64,000 nt of DNA from contig CAXKVR010000067.1 of the NCBI GenBank assembly GCA_964058845.1, positions 1 to 64,000 on the forward strand. Reading direction: 5' to 3'. Numbering within the stretch: the stretch's first letter is position 1; each line of letters begins with the position of its first letter. Shown in pieces: positions 24,007-34,150 of this stretch. The notes under the pieces were generated by a model. The model had not been told where the DNA came from and made no database searches. It worked only from the letters and a program-made list of their open reading frames with translations. Made by a program: the position numbers and the translations under genes. The stretch comes from Carex sylvatica (taxonomy: Eukaryota > Streptophyta > Magnoliopsida > Poales > Cyperaceae).

Positions 24007-24181
24007 GAATTAAGTGTTGCTTGCTTCTGAGTGTTTCTCTTTTTGTCTTTGATTAGGTTTGTGAGAAAGAGAGAAGGAATAAAGGGGAGGAATAGCAACG
24101 GTCGAATTGGGAATTATTAGTGAAAGTGGGGAGGAATAAATAATGGAATATTTAAAAGGTAGGGACAATGAAATGAAGAGT

Positions 24182-24322
24182 GGAGAGAGAATCAGAGAAG
24201 AGACCAAGAATTAATAAAAACCTATTTAGGAGAGAGAATCAGAGAAGAGACCAGGAATTAATAAAAACCTATTTAGGAGAGAGAATCAGAGAAGAGACCA
24301 GGAATTAATAAAAACCTATTTA
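24182..24322. repeat. Three tandem 47-bp repeats upstream of the lipase gene
   Basis: The unit runs from GGAGAGAGAATCAGAGAAGA to AAAAACCTATTTA, repeated at 24182, 24229 and 24276 with one visible difference (ACCAAGAA versus ACCAGGAA). The array begins about 175 bp upstream of the lipase ATG, so it lies in or next to its promoter or leader. Confidence 0.88.
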
Positions 24323-24930
24323 GTATTTAAATTAATGTGATCGGAATAAGTTATACTCAGGGGGTGGATTCAAATTTTCGTTAGAAGGGCAAAAAAATAT
24401 TGAATTGAGTTTAAATGGCTAATTAGATTTAAATTTAACTAATTGAGTACTCGATAAAAAACAATGCTTTAATTTATATTTTTCAATATTTTTCTGATAA
24501 TTTAACTTATAATGCTAATTTTCAATCAAAACTCAACAAATTAATTTTAATTTTAACTCTAAATTTAACTCAAATTATAAATTAAATATTTAGAGAGAGA
24601 AAAAAAATCAAAGGAGGCAAGGCCGATAGATCTCCGCTAATACTCAAAATAAAAATAAAAACAGTTTCTTTCTCTGAAATCATGCCAGTCCGCCCTAGTA
24701 GTAGTAGTAATAATAATAATACTAATAATAATAATAAGTGTGCATGTTTTGCTCGTAGAGTTTTTGGTCTTCAGAAATTAAGCATAAAAAATGAATAAAA
24801 GTAAGATATTATCATGCTTTTATAACATATAAAAAAAAAAAAAAAATCTTTGTGTGTTTCCGTCAAAGGAGGAGACTTAAAACGGACAAGTTTAGCAACT
24901 TGTGTTATTTCAAAATTTTATTTATTTTTT
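24323..24930. other. AT-rich spacer with a trinucleotide run
   Basis: No gene is visible. A (TAG)n/(TAA)n microsatellite lies around 24,697-24,736. The end of this stretch (TTATTTTTT, 24922-24930) is the left target-site duplication of the following MITE. Confidence 0.5.
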
Positions 24931-25337
24931 GAGGACAGTTCAAATGTATTTATTTTCTGTGTTTTCATGATGTCTTTATTTTTAAAAATTTTAATAACTC
25001 AAAATTTAAAACTTAAAAGTCAAAATAAAACCGTTAGATGTGATCTATGTTATTTTCTCTATGCACTCATAAATTTTTTTTTAGTTATATGTGAATCAAT
25101 AAGTTCAAAAATCAATGTCTAAAAATCATCTACATTAGTGCGCTTTTTACAAGCTCTTAATGACAATCAAAATAAAATTAAAATGTCATAATTTTTTACA
25201 CATGCATAGAGAAAATGATGTAGATCGTATCCAACGGTTTTATTTTGACTTTTAAGTTTTAAATTTTGAATTATTAAAGTTTTTAAAAATAATGACATGG
25301 TGGAGACACAAAAAATGAAGGCATTTGAACTCTCCTC
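24931..25337. mobile_element. Mutator-like MITE, GAGGAGGG family
   Basis: The element is 407 bp, starting GAGGACAGTTCAAATG and ending CATTTGAACTCTCCTC. It is flanked by TTATTTTTT (24922-24930) and TTGTTTTTT (25338-25346), 8 of 9 identical. The interior matches the neighbouring copy at 25432. Confidence 0.85.
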
Positions 25338-25431
25338 TTGTTTTTTAGTTCGGACAACATGCAATTAGTAGAGATTAGAGAAGTCATCTAAATGATTCCA
25401 CTTAGATCTATAAAAGTTTTATTTAATATAA

Positions 25432-25842
25432 GAGGAGGGTTCAAATACTTCTATTTTTTGTATCTTTATTATGTCTTTATTTTTAAAAACGTTAATAAAA
25501 TAAATTTAAATGATAAACGTCAAAATAAAACTGTTAGATGTGATCTATGTTATTTTCTCTATGTGCTTATAAGAAAAAATATTACATTTCAATTTTATTT
25601 TCATGTGAATCAATCATTTGAAAAATCAACGTTTTTAAAATAAGTATGTTTTTACAAGCTCTTGATAACAAATAAAATAAAGTTGACATATCACAATTTT
25701 TTACACGGGCATAGATAAAATAATATAGATCACATCTAATGATTTTATTTTGACGTTTATGATTTAAATTTTGATTTATTAACGTTTTTAAAAATAGAGG
25801 CATGATGGAGGCACAAAAAATAGAGGCATTTGAACCCTCCTC
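25432..25842. mobile_element. Mutator-like MITE, GAGGAGGG family, intact copy
   Basis: The element is 411 bp, with perfect terminal inverted repeats GAGGAGGGTTCAAAT / ATTTGAACCCTCCTC and perfect 9-bp target-site duplications TTAATATAA (25423-25431 and 25843-25851). It is the best-preserved member of its family in the window and therefore probably the youngest. Confidence 0.92.
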
Positions 25843-25854
25843 TTAATATAATGT

Positions 25855-25945
25855 GAGGAGGATTTATTTATTTTTTATATTTTATTATGTCTCTATTTTT
25901 AAAATTTTACTTAACTCAAATTTAAAATTCAAATATCTAAACAAA
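25855..25945. mobile_element. Truncated GAGGAGGG-family MITE
   Basis: GAGGAGGATTTATTTATTTT begins three bases after the preceding copy's duplication and follows the family consensus for about 90 bp, then stops. No right end was found. Confidence 0.6.
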
Positions 25946-26283
25946 CTGCCAATCCCCAATTAGTTTTGAAATTATCAACTTCATCAAGGTATACATATAA
26001 GCAAAGGTTTAAATAGTGTTTATTGTGTCATAGCGGACTGGTTAAAAAAACAGCATTATGTTTAAATAACACCGCTATAGCGCACTATAACTTTTATGAT
26101 CTGAAAATGCTATAGTAGTGCTATAGAAAAGCATGTAATAATTATCATGGTGTAAAACAGGCGTGTCAAAGAAGCTAATAATTGGTACCTGTACAAAATA
26201 AGCATTTGCATCACAATTTCAAAATTCTAATCATGGATTCATGGTGCGCCTAATAAAAACAGCGTGTAGTTAATACTTAGGCA
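25946..26283. other. Gene-free spacer
   Basis: No gene was found. The last eight bases (CTTAGGCA) are the left duplication of the next MITE. Words such as CACCGCTATAGCGC near 26,070 recur near 36,250 (ACGCTATAGCGGCACTATAG), suggesting another old repeat. Confidence 0.4.
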
Positions 26284-26449
26284 TGCATGGTTGGAAATAA
26301 CGGTATGCATTTGTCAGATGGATATAGTATTATTAAGTGATTAATTGAAAATAATCAATTAATTAGTCAAAAAATCTATAACAATTTGATCACTGCTAAT
26401 TATTAATCAGCTGATTAAACAGCTTAAATGGTCGTTTTTCACAATACTG
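26284..26449 (-). mobile_element. hAT-like MITE, CAGTGTTG family
   Basis: The element is about 166 bp, from TGCATGGTTGGAAATAACGG to TTTTTCACAATACTG, between perfect CTTAGGCA octamers (26276-26283 and 26450-26457). The repeated flank continues for two or three more bases, so the exact left border is uncertain. The interior matches the copies at 3907 and 5487. Confidence 0.8.
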
Positions 26450-26457
26450 CTTAGGCA

Positions 26458-26946
26458 TGCAACATATTTATGTACTGTTAGCAAAAATTGATAAGTTAAT
26501 TTTTTTATTTTTTTTATTTTGAGATAGAAAGATAAAGATTAACCTATTAATTTTTATTTAATTGTTCATAAAAATCTCTCATCTAAATTTTGAACTAATT
26601 CGTAGGTCATTTGTCACTAGACTAAAAATTAATTTATAATTGCTACTTAAATTAGAAAGATTAAGTTGCTTATTATATTTCATTTTCTTTGAATTTACAT
26701 TTATTTATTTTTAATTTACATATCAAACTAATAGTGTAAGTCATGACTTAAATGTATCCATCTACATAAGAGAAATTAGCAATATTTTTAACAGTGTCTT
26801 GTAGACGAAATAAGAATGAAACAAATTCATCCATCTAAATAGGTAATTTAACTTATATTTTGTAACTTTATTGTAATTTTTTATTTTATATTAAATCGAA
26901 TTGTCTTTCGGAAAAAGAAAAAAATTGGAACCGAATTAAAGCCAAG
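26458..26946. other. Gene-free AT-rich spacer
   Basis: No gene or bounded element is seen between the MITE and the tRNA gene. This stretch is the tRNA's 3' flank on the minus strand; no clean T-run terminator of four or more stands right after the tRNA. Confidence 0.45.
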
Positions 26947-27019
26947 CGACTCCGCTGGGGATCGAACCCAGAATCTCTGGTTCCGTAGACCAGCGCCTTA
27001 TCCATTGGGCCACGGAGTC
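26947..27019 (-). tRNA. tRNA-Arg (anticodon ACG)
   Basis: A 73-nt cloverleaf on the minus strand. The acceptor stem pairs GACTCCG with CGGAGTC, with G as the discriminator base. The anticodon loop reads TCTACGGA, so the anticodon is ACG. The T arm has GGTTCGATCC, the internal B box, and the D arm contains the A-box-like TGGCCCAATGG. There is no intron, and CCA is not encoded, as expected for a nuclear gene. The intact stems indicate a functional gene read by RNA polymerase III. Confidence 0.96.
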
Positions 27020-27090
27020 TTTTCTGATATATCTTTCTTCTTTTATTCTTTATTTGATATTTAGTTCCGACTTGCTATCCCCAATTATAG

Positions 27091-27305
27091 AGTCCGCATT
27101 CTCGGGCATTAACTCAAAAGAGCATATTTTAAGTTAATAGATATCGACCGTCCGATTGTAAACAGAGTCTATTCAGTTTTCGTCTAAAATATAGAAGTTT
27201 TTAATATTAGTGCAGATTTAATTCATACGAATTTTAAAACTGATCAAACGGTACATATATATTAACTCAAAAGATTTCTTTTTGAGTTAATGCAGATGAT
27301 ACGAA
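27091..27305. mobile_element. AACTCAAAAG-family MITE
   Basis: The left end has GGCATTAACTCAAAAGAGCA and the right end TTTTTGAGTTAATGCAGATG, inverted repeats. The centre TAATATTAGTGCAGATTTAA is shared with the 4486-4696 copy. Target-site duplication was not resolved. Confidence 0.65.
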
Positions 27306-27348
27306 TTATACTTGTTAGTTGTCAAAGATACAATTATTAGGTCATATT

Positions 27349-27651
27349 TAGAGTCGCAAACGAATCGAACCAAGTTGAGAACTGAATCGAATTAAACTCA
27401 ATTCGAGCTTGATTCGGTGCAATTCGAACTAGTTTCGAATCGAACTGGTTCAAAATTGAAGCATAGTTTAGAACTAAAAAGAAGAGTTTCGAATCGAGAC
27501 AGACTCTGTTCGAGTTCGATTCAAACCAATTTTGAACCGAACTGTATTTAATTCATTTCAAAACCGAGTTGATTTGATTCGTTTCGAATCGAATTTTTTT
27601 CGAAACAAACTCAATCAAATCACGAGCTACGAGCTTTTTTTACACCCCTGG
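27349..27651 (+). mobile_element. hAT-like MITE, GTTGCAAACGAAT family
   Basis: The ends are TAGAGTCGCAAACGAATCG and TTTTTACACCCCTGG, with flanking octamers that agree at about 6 of 8 (GTCATATT / ATCATATA). It is filled with TTCGAATCG-type words giving internal complementarity. The block CACGAGCTACGAGCTTTTTT also ends the other family members. Confidence 0.7.
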
Positions 27652-29037
27652 ATCATATAGTGCGGATTTTATGGATTTATGGTTTCTTATATCTTGCAAT
27701 TTAGTTTTATTTTAGAAGTTTATTTTACAAAGCTTGACTAATATGATTACCTATAGCATATAGTTATTATGATATTTTACAAATAGTTACATTACATAAA
27801 TTTAAAATAATAGGGTTCTGTTCTCCTTAAACTATACACTGCATAAATTTTAGTATGATTTTTCACAAAATATAAAAACACAAATTAAAGTCTTGACTAT
27901 AAACAAACAAAATGTGTCATATGCTTTGGAAAAACAAGGGATTTAAGAAGAATTATTTTCGAAATAAAATTAAAATAAAGTAAAGTTGCCATTGGGTAAG
28001 ACAACATCATGATCATGATAACTTAACATTTTTTTATGAATTCTTAACAGAAAATAGATTTATTTTTACTTGTATTTGTTTTCAAAAACTGTCCAAATAT
28101 GATCTAATACTAATAGGTGAAATTATTGATGCTAATTCCAAAATGATACATGAATGAAACAAAAATTGGTGAAATTAATTTATAACATGTTGTATACATT
28201 TTTTTTATGTTTTCAATTGATTTATGCATCATATCTCAACCTCTACATGTGACAAAATATCCACCTAATAATGCATAATAAAAGTAATAAGAAACTTTAT
28301 TTGTGCGAAAAAACACGGTGTTGGAAAGCATTTCCGACTTTGTTTAAAAATGGAGCAAGACTTTCAAATTATAAAAGTCAAATAAAAATGGAAGTTAATC
28401 ATACAACAAGTTTCATGTTGCGAATGGAGATCAATATTACACTATTCATATTATTTTACTAAAAATTATATATAAAATGAGACAGAAGTACAAAAATATT
28501 TAAAAATAAATGAAGATCAATTGACTCCATTTCTTAAGAGTGTGCTCTATAAATAACTTCATTTCTTAAGAGTGTACTCTATAAACAAGTTATGTAATAA
28601 AAAAAGAAAGGAAGGAAAGAAAACGGTTCAACTCTTCTATTATGTGATTTGGGAGTAAACAAATTAGTCACTTTCTCTACAAGTGGTTCACTCTTCCTCC
28701 CTTCTCCGTTATTTTTATTTATATCCAATATTTTATATATTTTATCAGAAATAATTAACTTTTTGAACTTTTTCAAAACTACCCAAACCGCAGAAAATTC
28801 CTGTGGTTTGGAATATATATATATATATATATATATTGCCCTATAAAAACTCCGTTGCACTATATCTCTTTGAATTTTGAAAAAAAAATTATCGTATAAA
28901 TGACATATATTGAACAATCATAGATAATTTTAATGATCTTTGAATAATAAATTAAACCGTAATCCATTAAAAAAATTAAGTAAATACACAATAAATAGTA
29001 AATGTATTTTAAAATAATTATATGGATAAATCATGAA
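27652..29037. other. Gene-free AT-rich region
   Basis: No gene is supported. A 33-bp phrase (TTCTTAAGAGTGTGCTCTAT and TTCTTAAGAGTGTACTCTAT) is tandemly duplicated at about 28,530-28,585, and a (TA)n run sits at about 28,815-28,836. The 112-codon minus frame at 28579-28917 crosses that run and shows no domain. Confidence 0.45.
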
Positions 29038-29292
29038 TAATTTCTTAGGCTTTTGAAAAACACTAAACTTGGTATATATATATAGCATTGTTTGTACACG
29101 GTGTGACCATTCATGTTTGGACATGTAGATCACAACACGTGAATGATCATGCCACATGAATCACGCCGTTGTTTGTACTCGGTCAAGTTTTTTTTCTTTC
29201 TTGAATACGTATTTGTTTTCATATCCAAAACGTCTCTTGGATCATAACCCATAAATTATTGCTTCTCACTGCTCGGTCCAACGCATTTATTG

Positions 29293-29598
29293 CCGAAATT
29301 TTTAAAAATACCATATTATCAAAAATGATAAACCAAAAGACCACGATTTTATAAAATTTTAAAAAATAGCATGGCCGCATCTAGAAAATACGGCCACTTT
29401 TATGGTGGCCGCATCTAGGGGATGTGGCAACCTCTCTTTTTTTTTTCTTTTTTTTGCCTTCTCGTGCGGCAGTTCAACCTGAAAAAAAAATGGGTGGCCG
29501 CTTCTAGCGAATGCGGCCATGCTACTTTTTAAAATTTCACAGAATCGTGATCTTTTGGTTTATTATTTAAAAAAAAATGATATATTTAAATTTTTTGG
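29293..29598 (+). mobile_element. CCGAAATTTTT-family Mutator-like MITE with empty-site proof
   Basis: The element is 306 bp, starting CCGAAATTTTTAAAAATACC and ending AAATTTTTTGG, flanked by perfect 9-bp duplications CATTTATTG (29284-29292 and 29599-29607). The second unit of the local duplication has a single CATTTATTG at 31126-31134 and no insert, i.e. the unoccupied site. The core holds GGCCGCATCTAG words and CTTCTCGTGCGGCAGTTCAA. Confidence 0.93.
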
Positions 29599-30447
29599 CA
29601 TTTATTGTGCATCACGCGTAATATAGTCTCGTGCAAAACTGCAAATGCAATGCGAATCAAAAGAAGTTTTAAGTACAACTAATGAAATTGTCTCAGGTCT
29701 AACATTAAATTTCAAAAGAGATTTGCTAATTTTGGTCTGTGGTTCCCCTTGCTCATATTACTCAAAACCAACCAACAGCTTACCCTCATATAGCCACGTT
29801 TCATATTAGATTGTTAAGACAGCATTTTAGGTCAGGTGGTTTTGTAATTCAGGTATTGGTTATGCATTATGGCACCTCTTCTAAATTCTACTCAGTAGGT
29901 CACTGTTTTTAAGCAAGTTTCGTTGTTTGGTTTTCAAATGATTTGTTTAAATAGCTCTAAGAGAGATACTGATAGTATTACAAATAAATAAACATGTCAG
30001 AACCAGATCAAAGAGGATTAATTAAGTTATATATACCTTAAATTGGATTAAACATAATTTGGTATTGAAATCTTAGAAGGAGAAGGGAGGAGAAAGTAGC
30101 CACGGAGGGAGGAGAAAGAGAGGTGCTCAGATCCTTTACGGCCCCCAAGAGGAGTACGCGTAATTGATGGCTTTAGCAGCGGTGTCATCAGTCGCTTCGA
30201 AGATCCTTCTTTGAAAGGAGAGAGAGAGAGAGAGGTGATCGATATTGCAAGAAATATCGAATAAACTATCTTTCCCCAAAATTTTATTTTTAGAAAAGTA
30301 ATAGATTTTTTTATGAACTAGAAAGATGAATTTTTTTTTTAATTCCATAGAAGGGAGTTATTCCAGTCCATTTCAGCACCTTTATAATTTCTCAGAATTG
30401 TATGATTAAACATCATGTCTAAATAATTGTTGTCTTTTGAATTTCAG

Positions 30448-30880
30448 GCTTTAGTTCATCCAATTGCAAGGAACATGCCTCTTTCTACAGAGCCAAATCC
30501 TCCTGAGAACGATATAATTGAAGGTGTTGTATGTTATTCTATTTAATTTTGTTGAACCCTTTTATATGTTGTCTGATTGAGCTAAGTTTATTTTGTTATT
30601 ATTAATTATAGGTCAGAGTTTTTCAATTGTGGATGATTTTTCTTCAGTTTTAAATGAGAATGGAGACTCCAAGCAACCTATTAATGGTGATGGTAAGTAC
30701 TTGACTTTCATCCCTTCATCTAAAATTAATTATATAAACTGATTATTCTACATGATTATCTCAAATTTCTAATATGCTGATTGCCCATATATACGCCTAA
30801 TAGTAAATAATTTTTTCTGAATGTCTTTTGCAGAATTACCTCAATATGACAGTGACAACAATGGTGGTGGTGCCACGTGA
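30448..30880 (+). CDS. Unrecognised small acidic protein, copy 1 (3' exons)
   Basis: Three exons with good splice sites keep one frame: 30448-30523, 30612-30692 and 30834-30880, ending in TGA. From the first methionine in exon 1 (30474) the product would be 58 aa. It starts MPLSTEPNPPENDIIEG, contains IVDDFSSVLNENGDSKQPI and ends near YDSDNNGGGAT. It is rich in Asp/Glu/Asn, with no membrane segment or known domain that I recognise. An upstream leader or first exon may lie at 30,160-30,215, where an ATG opens a 15-codon frame closed by TGA. The C-terminus differs from copy 2 because the duplicated block begins inside it, so this copy may be truncated. Real expression is unproven. Confidence 0.5.
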
Positions 30881-32151
30881 ATAATCTCTTAGGCTTTTGA
30901 AAAACACTAAACTCGGTGTGTATATATATATCATTGTTTGTAACATGACCATTCACGTTTGGACATGTAGGTCACAACACGCAAATGATCATGCCACATG
31001 AGTCACACCGTTGTTTATGCTTAGTCAAGTTTTTTTTTTTTCTTGAATACGTATTTGTTTTCATGTCCAAAACCTCTCATGGATCATAACCCATAAATTC
31101 TTGCTTCTCACTGCTAGGTCCAACACATTTATTGTGCATCAGGCGTAATATAGTCTCGTGCAAAAATGCAAATGCAATGCGAATCAAAAGAAGTTTTAAG
31201 TACAACTAATGAAATTGTCTCAGGTCTAACATTAAATTTCAAAAGAGATTTGCTAATTTTGGTCTATGGTTCCCCTTGCTCATATTACTCAAAACCAACC
31301 AACAGCTTACCCCTATATAGCCACGTATCATATTAGACTGTTAAGACAACATTTTGGGACAGGTGTTTTTGTAATTTAGGTATTGGTTATGCATTATGGT
31401 CACTGTTTTTAAGCAAGTTTCATTGTTTAGTCTTCAAATAATTTGTTTAAATAGCTCTAAGAGAGATACTGATAGTATTGCAAATAAATAATTGAATATA
31501 AATAAATAATTGGAGTCACGAGCTACGAACTTTTTTGCCACCTCTAAATTGTTGTTTTAGAATAGTTAGAAAACGAAATTAAATTTTTTTTTGTCTTATT
31601 AGATTAGATTATTTTTAAGAATTTTGAAATTTGACTATTATAATAAGACAAAGAATAGCTATTTTAGCTATTCTTATTTTTCAACCAAACATATCCTATT
31701 AGAATAAGTTATTCCTAAGAGTTTTAAAATTTAACTATTTTAATAAGACAAATAATAACTATTCTTAATTTAACCATTCTAACTATTTTTATTTTACAAT
31801 CAAACATACTCTAAGACTGTATTTTTTATTTAGTTGTTATGGTGCAGCATAACAGTGAGCATGCAATGCATAAATGCACATCAAATAAAGTTACACACCG
31901 AGAGAGAGATGTTTTACATGATCCATCATGTATATGTTATTTCATTATGGATTTAAATATCTTGTGAATCATGTGAATTAAAATTGCTATGGAATTCTTC
32001 CATTAAAAAAAATAGTCCAAACAATTATTGGAGTGACAACGTACTCCCATTAATGATACTTGATATTTTATATATTATTTATAATTTCATAATGAGAAAT
32101 CAGAGATAATCAAATATTAAGTTATTAAATTTTATTGTTTATAAATATTTA

Positions 32152-32345
32152 AGGGAATTTCATCTGTACTCCTCAAAAATCTTGAAATTACATATTTTCC
32201 CCTCTAAATTTCATAATATCAAATTTACACTTCTAAACTTCAAAAACTCACAAAATTACCCATCTTGTTGACTTTTTTATTAAAACTCACTTCAAATTTA
32301 CAAATTACCCATTTTATCCTCTATTAAAATTTGAAAACCCAACCC
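32152..32345. mobile_element. GGGAATTTCAT-family element, partial
   Basis: It starts GGGAATTTCATCTGTACTCC and shares TTCATAATATCAAATTTACA and ACTCACAAAATTACCCAT with the copies at 35815 and 51391. Only the left part remains; it is useful as the unoccupied reference for the insertion at 51466. Confidence 0.6.
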
Positions 32346-32449
32346 TCTCCTCCGTCCTCCCTATTCTCTCTTTAGATCACAATCGAGTTTTAATAAATCC
32401 ATAATGAAATTTTGTGGAGCTAAGTTTCTTTTGTTATTATTAATTATAG

Positions 32450-32893
32450 GTCAGAGTTTTCCAATGACAATGAATATGCCTCTTTCTACAGAGCCAAACA
32501 CTCATGAGAACGATATAATTGAAGGTGTTGTATGTTATTCTATTTAATTTTGCTGAACCCTTTTATATGTTGGCTGATTGAGCTAAGTTTTTTTTGTTAT
32601 TATTAATTATAGGTCAGAGTTTACTAATTGTGGATGATTTTTATTTAATTTTAAATGAGAATGGAAACTCCATACAACCTACTAATGGTGATGGTAAGTA
32701 CTTGACTTTCATCCCTTCATCTAAAATTAATTATATAAACTGATTATTCTACATGATTGTCTCAAATTTCTAATATGCTGATTGCTCATATATACGTCTA
32801 ATAGTAAATAAATTTTTCTGAATGTCTTTTGCAGGATTACCTCAATATGACAGTGACAACAATGGTAATGGTGCCGGTGCCTGGTGGCAGTAG
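32450..32893 (+). CDS. Unrecognised small acidic protein, copy 2
   Basis: This is the duplicate of the frame at 30448. Exons 32450-32524, 32613-32693 and 32835-32893 share one frame and end in TAG. It carries NMPLSTEPNTHENDIIEG, then IVDDFYLILNENGNSIQPT and finally QYDSDNNGNGAGAWWQ, which is probably the ancestral C-terminus lost from copy 1. Introns are nearly identical between copies, yet both keep splice sites and frame. The first exon here was rebuilt: the sequence just upstream (TTGTTATTATTAATTATAG) copies the intron end normally found before exon 2. No function can be assigned. Start, 5' exon and activity are all uncertain. Confidence 0.5.
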
Positions 32894-33970
32894 CTAGGGG
32901 TTAATTAGTTATGATGATAATAATGGTTTGAAAGATCTGTCAATCTTTGTAATTGGATGACTTTCAAGCTTGTAAGCATAAGTGCCTGAGAAATATTGAC
33001 ATTTTTTGTTAACGACTAGTTTTTTTCTTTTCTTTTGGAGACAATGCATTTTGTTTGTACTTGATCCAATTGAGCTTCTAAGCAAACTCTTGTTTTTTGA
33101 CCTAGAAGATGCAGTTTTGACCTATTGTTTGATTTTTGTTTTTGTTAAAATGGAAGATCTTGCTACAGTTAAAAATTGTATGAAACAGGGACCAATTTGT
33201 TTTGACCTAGAATTAGATCCAGCCTTTTTTATCACAATCCAAATCTATAAAATTTTGGACGACTCTCAAAGTAAAATAGAAAATAGGAAGAAAACATATA
33301 AATAGAAAAATAAACGAAAAATTATGAAAATTGGTGTTATCTGTAAGTGCCGAGACAGGATCCTGGACTCGTAAATCATATTAGTACAAAATATTTATGA
33401 AAATCTTTCTTATTAGTTATTATTATTGTTATAACCTATAATTTTAAAATGGATTAATTAGTGATAAATAATAATTAATTAGAAATAGAGAAGTGATCGG
33501 AACCTCAAATCCATCTTTTGATTAATGCATTTGGGTTATTTGATTTTAAAAGGAGTCAATCCAACTTTAATTTATAAAGTAAACGATCCTTCAATATTAA
33601 TACAGATCTAGTCTGCACGAATCTTAAAATGAATCGAACAGATCTATTAACTTAAAAAATTCTTTTGAGTTAATGCAGAGGATACGAATTCCATGTATCG
33701 CAATGCATTTGAATTCGTCGGGAATTGGCTTTCTGCCTTTCTGAATTGAGATAGGAGTAGGTTCGATGGGCATGTACACGTAAATTGATACAGACACGCA
33801 CGGACTTTAATATAAGGGACACCAATCTTGATGCAATCGTATGGTCAATCAATCCATTGAAGAAAGTAGGTCGGATGGGCATCGGACCTACTCTGAACGA
33901 TTCTAGAATCTAGATTCGTCCCCAACAGAAAAACCAAAAAAGAATTGAAGAAAGTTGGTGATTGTTGGAG
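32894..33970. other. Spacer and 5' flank of the HMGB14-like gene
   Basis: An AACTCAAAAG-family MITE remnant lies at about 33540-33692 (right end TTTTGAGTTAATGCAGAGGA). A further inverted repeat, GAGTAGGTTCGATG at 33754 and CATCGGACCTACTC at 33880, sits directly upstream of the HMG-box gene. A 99-codon frame at 33006-33305 shows no domain. Confidence 0.45.
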
Positions 33971-34115
33971 ATGAAAACGCGGTCGAAAGAGAAAGACAAA
34001 AAGAAAACCATCGCCACAGCCACCGCCACCGCCACCTCTCTCAAGGCGAAGAAGTTGTCTCTGAAGGATGATCCCCGTAAACCTAAGAAGCCTCCCACCG
34101 CTTTCTTCTTCTATC

Positions 34116-34150
<35 letters not shown>

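Larger units (their letters stand above)
29038..32893. repeat. Tandem segmental duplication of about 1.9 kb (two units)
   Basis: Unit 1 runs from 29038 to about 30880 and unit 2 from about 30881 to 32893. Each begins with the same block (TCTTAGGCTTTTGAAAAACA) and ends with the small three-exon reading frame described below. Matching stretches are 29038-29292 with 30881-31134, 29599-29990 with 31126-31490, and 30448-30880 with 32450-32893. Unit 1 carries a MITE absent from unit 2. In unit 2 the stretch 31,490-32,400 is unrelated to unit 1 and holds fragments of other repeats, including GAGTCACGAGCTACGAAC at about 31,514 and a GGGAATTTCAT-family piece at 32,152. Confidence 0.85.

Noticed and set aside
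28579..28917. 112-codon minus-strand frame
   Set aside because: It crosses a (TA)n run giving a Tyr/Ile repeat; no splice context or domain.
30136..30348. 70-codon minus-strand frame near the duplicated segment
   Set aside because: The plus strand carries the spliced frame of interest; this frame is low-complexity at its start and has no conserved motif.
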